Source: Astropecten irregularis (lineage: Eukaryota > Echinodermata > Asteroidea > Paxillosida > Astropectinidae). Taken from it: 64,000 bases of DNA. The number at the start of each line of letters is the position of its first letter. The first letter of the stretch is position 1. The stretch lies in contig OZ020255.1 in assembly GCA_963971285.1 (NCBI GenBank), positions 11,366,931 to 11,430,930 of the forward strand. Direction: 5' to 3'. A program made the position numbers and the translations under genes. The notes under the pieces were generated by a model. The model saw nothing but the letters and a program-made list of their open reading frames with translations. It ran no database searches and had not been told where the DNA came from. Below are positions 59,213 to 64,000 of this stretch, piece by piece.

Positions 59213-59672
59213 ATTAGGAAACATGTAGGCCTATACATTTATTTATGAATTTTACAGGGACCCCGAAAATACTCTTTCAATTGTTAACTGGTAGGCCTAA
59301 TATTATAAATATTTTTCCCTTCATTGATTTGTTAGGGTTGAGCGCCCTGTGTCATGAGAAAAAAATCTGCTTGACAAAGTCAATTGAAATTGTCCCATGC
59401 GTGCAGTGACCTATGAAGCTGGTTGAATTGAACAAGGCAGAGTCAATCTTTATTCACAAAATACAATGGTTCGATATAGTTTGATGCAAGACTTTTTTCA
59501 AATCTTTACTATCGATCATTTTGAGCACTGAAAATTCAGTGTCCCTTGATGTACAATGGAAAGTGATGATGAAAAAAAGGCTATAAAACCAAGGATACAG
59601 GAAGGATTTTTATTTTTTACAGTAGGGCTATGGTACAAAAATGCCTCTCTTCCAATTGTCTACCAAAGTTAA

Positions 59673-60040
59673 AGGTATAATACATGATTGGTAAAGGTCA
59701 CAGAACAGCACTGCACTGACACTGTCTGACCCAGCATGTACATGACATGATAAGCCTGTGAACATTTGAGCTTAATTAGACATTTCTGAGTCACAAGAAA
59801 AAAAAAACTTGACTCAATTTTTCTTATAAAATGTAAAGAATGGTTTTATCTTACCCCAATCTTTAAAAGATCAAAAATAATTTTGGTCACTGATTTTACT
59901 TTTTTCCGGATAAATGCAGCATTTCAGACAGACAAAATCTAACCGTATGTTTCTACCATCACCATCTGTATACCCTGTAAGTGATAGGTAAATCTGTTAA
60001 GATTTCTGTTCCGGTATGCTACCAAAGTATGATAGTACCT
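59673..60040 (-). mobile_element. Chimeric TTAA-MITE: B left half, A right half
   Basis: AGGTATAATACATGATTGG (B) at the left TTAA and AGGTACTATCATACTTTGG (A, minus strand) at the right TTAA. The switch lies near 59860, at the shared AAAAGATCAAAAATAA. Confidence 0.75.
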
Positions 60041-60609
60041 TTAAATAGTCAAAACTCTTTCTCTCATTAACAACATTTAAGAATAATTTCACAACAGTCA
60101 ATTCGATTTTCAAATAATTTATTCCTTTTTGCATTTTAAAAGGTTGGTTACCTAATCAACATGTAATATGCGAGTTGACGTAATTATTTTTTAAGAGGAA
60201 TTCATAAAAGGACAAAATAAAGTTCAAATTTAAGTTTCTTAAACTAACAAACTAAATCAAGGATGCATATTCAAATTGACTTTTAATGAATAAACTGGAA
60301 CTTCTACATAAAAAATGAAAAATATTTTTTCCACAAATAATGAAAGTACTAATAATTCTTTTTTTTTTCTAATGTAATTGAAGAATTTGAAACAAACGGA
60401 AACTGAACTCGAGAAAAAATAAATTAACAATTCATCGGTCTGAACTGACAAAAAAAAAAAAATAACACTGGAGTACCAATTTTGTAATTATGTCTGCAAA
60501 TTTCGACTTTTTTTTTATCAACTTTTTTTAAGTTGAAAAACCAATATAACAAATGGCATCATGGCAAGAGCTTTGGAGGAGAAAACAAGAAACTCTGACA
60601 ATAAATACA

Positions 60610-60743
60610 TTAAGTCATTGAAAAGTGAACAAAGAACAATTTACTGGAGCAGGATTTGAACCAGCGACCTCCGGAATACCGTACCGGCGCAATTACCAAC
60701 TGAGCCCCAGTAAATTTGTTCTTGTTCACTTTTCAATGACTTA
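60610..60743 (-). mobile_element. tRNA-derived SINE, fold-back copy
   Basis: TTAAGTCATTGAAAAGTGAA on the left and its mirror on the right. Between them on the minus strand are CTCAGTTGGTAAT, GCGCCGGTAC and GGTTCAAATCC. Arms of about 38 bp with a few differences. Confidence 0.75.
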
Positions 60744-60964
60744 AAATTCAGTCAGTTTCCTTTGTGGTTATTTGATGATTATAATAAATAGATAAATAAG
60801 ACTTTAGGCCCTGTATGTCGGACACACAAATAGATGAAGTTGTGGTAAGCGTTATTTAAAAGGTACATCTTGTCCAGTTGACATGAGTGGGTTACATACT
60901 TTAATACATGTCTTAGGCGGTTGTCTTCGCATACTTCTCTGAAGAATGGATCTTCTTCAGCACA

Positions 60965-61129
60965 TAAGGTGACCATACACTTCGTTCATTTTTTTTTTAT
61001 TTAGGACAATTAGAATTTTCGGGGGTATTTCATCGAATCGGGGACATTTTCGGGGACAATTTTTCATCGGGGACGGCACTGTCAAATTGGGGACTGTCCC
61101 AGAAAATCGGGGACGTCTGGTCACCTTAT
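60965..61129. mobile_element. Small element with AAGGTGACCA ends
   Basis: AAGGTGACCA at the left and TGGTCACCTT at the right, with six CGGGGAC-type motifs inside. Confidence 0.6.
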
Positions 61130-61203
61130 TTTAAGGACTCATTTTAAGGAATACATTAGTTTCCTAAAGAGACTTGACATCTGGGATATCCCAGATTGTA
61201 AGT

Positions 61204-61209
61204 TTTATT
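61204..61209 (-). terminator. Possible polyadenylation signal of the DNAJC1-like gene
   Basis: AATAAA on the minus strand, about 365 bp past the stop codon and the first canonical hexamer I find downstream. Only position supports it. Confidence 0.25.
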
Positions 61210-61573
61210 CAGATTCAGATTACATCCCATTGATACCCAACTTATTAATACTCAAAGGCACCTGGAATTTAAAAACCGACTGTGATTCAAATTTTGAACA
61301 TTTGGGGCCAACAGGATTTTTGGTAACACTCAAATCAATTCTAAGCAATTTAGTTTGTCATTTGTCAAATTTACAACAATTTTAAACAAAATTATGGCAT
61401 AAACACCAAGTTGAAAAGCAGAAGATACTAAAAAGAAAAATCATAAATAAAACCAAAACAAGGTTTCCCAAACAGAAGCCAAATTAATACCTTATCAAAT
61501 CTGGCAATTTGCAAAAATAAAGCTGTGACCCATTGGGTAATACTTGGAATGGCCTCATGAATATTCATGAGTG

Positions 61574-61660
61574 CTAACTCCCCATTGGCTGGTCCGTGCT
61601 GGTCTGTTTCTTCTTTCGTATCGTCTCCACCAGTTCCTTGTAACGTAAAATGCACTGCTC
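61574..61660 (-). CDS. DNAJC1: DNAJC1-like last exon: third SANT2 helix and stop
   Basis: 87 nt to the TAG at 61576-61574, after acceptor ATTTTAG. It reads [19 protein letters not shown] and then TSTDQPMGS. The recognition helix ECxxRYKELVE is typical of the SANT2 domain of this family. The protein ends nine residues after KKKQ, close to the vertebrate end (KKKQAKS). It lies in a different frame from a longer open frame on the same strand, so frame length alone gives the wrong translation here. Confidence 0.85.
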   Translation of the reverse strand, partial: EQCILRYKELVETIRKKKQTSTDQPMGS

Positions 61661-63788
61661 CTAAAATAATAAAAAAAGGTTTACAGAGAGCATTATAATA
61701 CAGATTGGGATCAGGTTCTACCCAAAATGGCCAGGGGTTGATTTCACAGAACATATAAACGATTGATCTTAAATGTGAATCAGTAAAAGTTGCTATTAAA
61801 GCAATGTGTAATGTCACAATACAAATCATTTTAAAGGTAGTATCATACTTTGGTAAGAAACCAAAACAGAAATGTTCACAGATTTATGTATAACTTACAG
61901 GGCATGAAGATGTTGGAGGTAGAAACATACTGTTAAAAATTTTCCGCCTAAAATGGTGTATTTATCCAGAAATTAGTAAACCAATGACTGAAAATCTTTT
62001 TGATATTTTAAAAGAGAAAAGACTAAATACTGTGGCCGTTTTTCACTATTTTCTCAAAAAGTGGGCACCATATGGGACTAAAATTTTCACAGATGACTAT
62101 TACTGTATCATCCTTGATATCTTTGCCCATGAATCTGTATTTCTTTGACAAAAACCAATGTATGATATAACCTTTAAGGATAATACTGAAAACTCGTCTC
62201 AGTTTAATCTTTATGTTTTGTATTAAAATCTGGACCTTTCCTGGGATATTTGCGACCAAACTTTATTGCTGCTTTTCGAAGGGCAGAAGCACTCCTGCCT
62301 TGCCCGACTTATCAAGTATGCAAAATTTACCAAAAGGATAGGTAACTATTAAAGTCCAAGCTAGTTTGTAGATAATATTTTAGGGTTTCAATGTAGTGAA
62401 TGCATATTAATACACTATAAATAAATACAATCATCAAATAACCACAAGGGAAACTGACTGAATTTAAAGTCATTGAAAAGTGAACAAAGAAAACCTCCTG
62501 AATGCCGTACAGGCTTCTGACTGCCAAACAAACAAAGATAATTGACTATTGGGGTCACCACCAACGTAGGGCTAGAAGGCTCAGTTGGTAGAGTGCCTAA
62601 ACGGTATTCAGGAGGTCGTCGGTTCGAATCCCGCTCCAGTCAATTTTTCTTTGGTCACTTTTCAATGAATATAAATAGATACCTTTGTCTTTCCCGGTAC
62701 TGCCTCAGCGATCTTTTCCCAGCGTTCCGCCACTCCCTTGGGGTAGACACTGAGAGCCTTCTCTAAGATCTTCTGCTGTCTCTGACTCCAGCTCCCCGGC
62801 CTGTCCCCATCCTCCTCCTCTTTTCCTTCCCCTGGGTCCATCTTGCCCTGCCCCTCGTCGAGATTGTCACCGCCCGCCTGAGAGACTACATCGCCCGGCT
62901 GAGATATCAGCAATGTTCTATCCGCCGTCTTGGCTGTTTTTTTCACGTGTTTCGGCTTTCGGGATTTCTCTTGGCTCGGATCGTCGACTCCGTTCGCAGA
63001 CGGTCCGTCCTGAGATGATGTCGTGATGATGTCATCGGTGAACGTTCTTCCCGTTTTGCTGCTGACTGGGTGCTTAACGGCCCCAGTAATGCCTAAATGT
63101 CGTACGTGGAGAGAAAAATCAAAAGAAATGCTGCAAACCTAGCCGAGGCAAGTTAAAGTTTTGCGACTCAATTACTCACGGGTAACCTTCCTACGAGTAT
63201 TCGAATACTCATGAGTAATTGACTCATTAATTTTGGCCTTCCATAAGTCTGAACCAGCCACGTTCCGGCCTTTTATGAACCGGTATTAAACCCCCATGAC
63301 AAAAGCTAGGCTTTCAAAGTTACTAGCCTTTAATGCAGTGTATATAATTGCTAATGGCATCTTTTATCATTGAAATTCAATGACGACTGAAGCACATAAA
63401 AGGTTTTTTTATGCAGACTGTAAAAGACGACAAAAGACGTGCCCTTAAAATGTGACGTCATAAGCATTGAAGGTCAATTACTAAACAGGGCATCAAAGCT
63501 CAAGAAATACAAAAAAATTTGTATTTAAAAAAATATAATAAATAAAAAAAAAAAAAAAAAAAAAAAAAATAATTAATATAAATAATAAATCAAATCAAAG
63601 AAACCACACCTCTGTATGCGCTAAAATAACCAGAGATGATTATTTTCACTTTTTTTTAAAAAGCATTGTGTGTCTGACCGCGAGTGTATTAAAATAAGCC
63701 TCTGTTGCCATGGTAACTGACCTTGAGCCCCTGCCTCCACGCTGACCACAAATCCTCCCGACCTAATCAGCTTGGCCTTCTTCGTTAC
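61574..63788 (-). CDS. DNAJC1: DNAJC1-like J-protein, C-terminal SANT region (3 spliced exons; 5' part off the right edge)
   Basis: Gene-level entry joining 63788-63722, 63092-62683 and 61660-61574, with phases agreeing (1 then 0). The joined product is 188 codons and ends in a stop. It holds the tail of a first SANT domain ([10 protein letters not shown]), a charged linker, and a complete second SANT domain: [39 protein letters not shown], then a basic IRKKKQ tail. Known: DNAJC1 (HTJ1/ERdj1) is an ER-membrane J-protein whose cytosolic part carries two SANT domains and ends in KKKQ shortly after SANT2. DNAJC2 (zuotin) has related SANT domains, and [11 protein letters not shown] is in fact close to it, but SQxQQK and the short C-terminus favour DNAJC1. 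The J domain is not in the window. Confidence 0.85.
61835..62173 (+). mobile_element. Family A TTAA-MITE, copy 12
   Basis: 339 bp between TTAA sites. AGGTAGTATCATACTTTGGT at the left, ACCAATGTATGATATAACCT at the right. Confidence 0.85.
62436..62671 (+). mobile_element. tRNA-derived SINE, head-to-head inverted pair
   Basis: A short inverted tail with CCTCCTGAATGCCGTACAGG (62436-62513) is followed directly by a near full-length plus-strand copy: CTTCTGACTGCC leader, GGCTCAGTTGGTAGAG A-box, GGTTCGAATCC B-box. It ends 12 bp before the donor of the DNAJC1-like SANT2 exon. Confidence 0.75.
62683..63092 (-). CDS. DNAJC1: DNAJC1-like exon: linker and most of SANT2
   Basis: 410 nt (2 + 408), acceptor CATTTAG, donor AAAG|GTATCT, phase 0 at its end. 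The N-terminal 90 or so residues are Ser/Thr/Lys/Asp/Glu-rich and probably disordered, with a basic patch [13 protein letters not shown] that could act in nuclear import or ribosome/nucleic-acid contact (inference). Then [20 protein letters not shown] opens the SANT2 domain, which runs through [21 protein letters not shown]. The three helix-anchoring aromatic positions W, Y and W are present. Confidence 0.88.
63093..63721 (-). other. Intron of the DNAJC1-like gene
   Basis: GT at 63721 and AG at 63093. Contains a poly-A tract of about 26 A near 63544-63569 and otherwise nothing. Confidence 0.75.
63722..63788 (-). CDS. DNAJC1: DNAJC1-like exon: end of SANT1
   Basis: 67 nt (22 codons + 1), acceptor CTGAAAG, donor CAAG|GTCAGT. 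It encodes [20 protein letters not shown] and [12 protein letters not shown] lines up with VTTKAKQLKDS at the end of the first SANT domain of vertebrate DNAJC1. The leftover G joins GC of the next exon as glycine. The exon is short and rests on splice phase plus this motif. Confidence 0.7.
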
Positions 63789-63978
63789 CTTTCAGAAACA
63801 GGACAATTTGCAATCAACAAATGTAGAAGTAAATTAACAACACACTTATTTTCTCTACATTACCATTAGTTAACATGCTATTTTCGCTGTTTTTCTAGAT
63901 CAATCCATATCGATGCATATTATATCCATTTGGTAAATGCGCTTTATAAATCGTGGTATTATTATTATGAATAGCGTG

Positions 63979-64000
63979 TTAGGGAGACAGGTTAGTATCT
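63979..64000 (+). mobile_element. Start of a family H MITE, cut by the right edge
   Basis: GTTAGGGAGACAGGTTAGTA matches the first bases of the 29681 and 48886 copies. Confidence 0.5.

Larger units (their letters stand above)
57939..61573. other. Region between the two genes
   Basis: Contains the PTPRN-like promoter, an A element nested in a B element, the chimeric A/B element, a fold-back SINE, a GGTGACCA-ended element and the DNAJC1-like 3' flank. 59216-59660 and 60180-60600 show nothing but AT-rich sequence. Confidence 0.7.
61661..62682 (-). other. Last intron of the DNAJC1-like gene
   Basis: GT at 62682 and AG at 61661. Contains A12 and an inverted SINE pair. 62180-62430 is plain. Confidence 0.8.

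Noticed and set aside
61428-61829. 133-codon frame with hydrophobic ends, possible membrane protein
   Set aside because: It overlaps the last DNAJC1-like exon in another frame. The exon frame gives the SANT helix and a good acceptor; this frame gives nothing recognisable.

Overview
The window is animal nuclear DNA: AT-rich, repeat-dense, with small exons carrying GT/AG splice sites separated by kilobase introns. The coding content and the many TTAA-flanked MITEs, tRNA-derived SINEs and poly-C/G runs fit a marine invertebrate deuterostome. An echinoderm, perhaps a sea star, is my best guess from the character of the repeats; nothing in the sequence proves it. There are no operons, CRISPR arrays or bacterial features.

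Two protein genes can be supported, both on the minus strand and both cut by a window edge. (1) A PTPRN/PTPRN2 (IA-2/phogrin) homologue enters through its signal-peptide exon at 57938 and runs leftwards in eight exons to 5135. Splice phases agree at every junction. The eight exons give about 504 residues of luminal ectodomain: signal peptide, four-cysteine RESP18-like head, a Tyr-rich coiled coil, acidic linkers, a dibasic site and the start of the membrane-proximal domain. The transmembrane and phosphatase parts must lie left of position 1. (2) The 3' end of a DNAJC1-like gene (ER-membrane J-protein with two SANT domains) occupies 63788-61574: three exons with the end of SANT1, an acidic/basic linker, all of SANT2 and the stop codon. 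Its J domain lies right of the window.

Layout from left to right: 1-5134 is PTPRN intron with a perfect 110-bp-TIR element inside a simple-repeat field. 5135-5270 is exon 8. 5271-18630 is an intron full of fold-back elements. Exons 7, 6, 5 and 4 lie between 18631 and 24475, with a 191-bp tandem duplication that copies the donor site of exon 6. 24476-34251 is intron. Exon 3 is at 34252-34394 and exon 2 at 38057-38104. 38105-57859 is the nearly 20-kb first intron. Exon 1 and a TATA-like promoter lie near 58 kb. 57939-61573 is the space between the genes, and 61574-64000 is the DNAJC1-like gene.

Most other sequence is non-autonomous mobile DNA. Recurrent families seen by comparison within the window are: A/B (TTAA-target MITEs of 340-370 bp, at least a dozen), C (fold-backs ending GGGGCCAATTTCAT), a tRNA-derived SINE, E (MITEs carrying GGCTCA satellites), F and G (nested fold-backs), H (ends TTAGGGAGAC), N (GGGCTC ends), a hairpin family with GAAAC, and a repeat with a hammerhead-ribozyme-like core. 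Long open frames outside the exons listed here look like chance frames through repeats.
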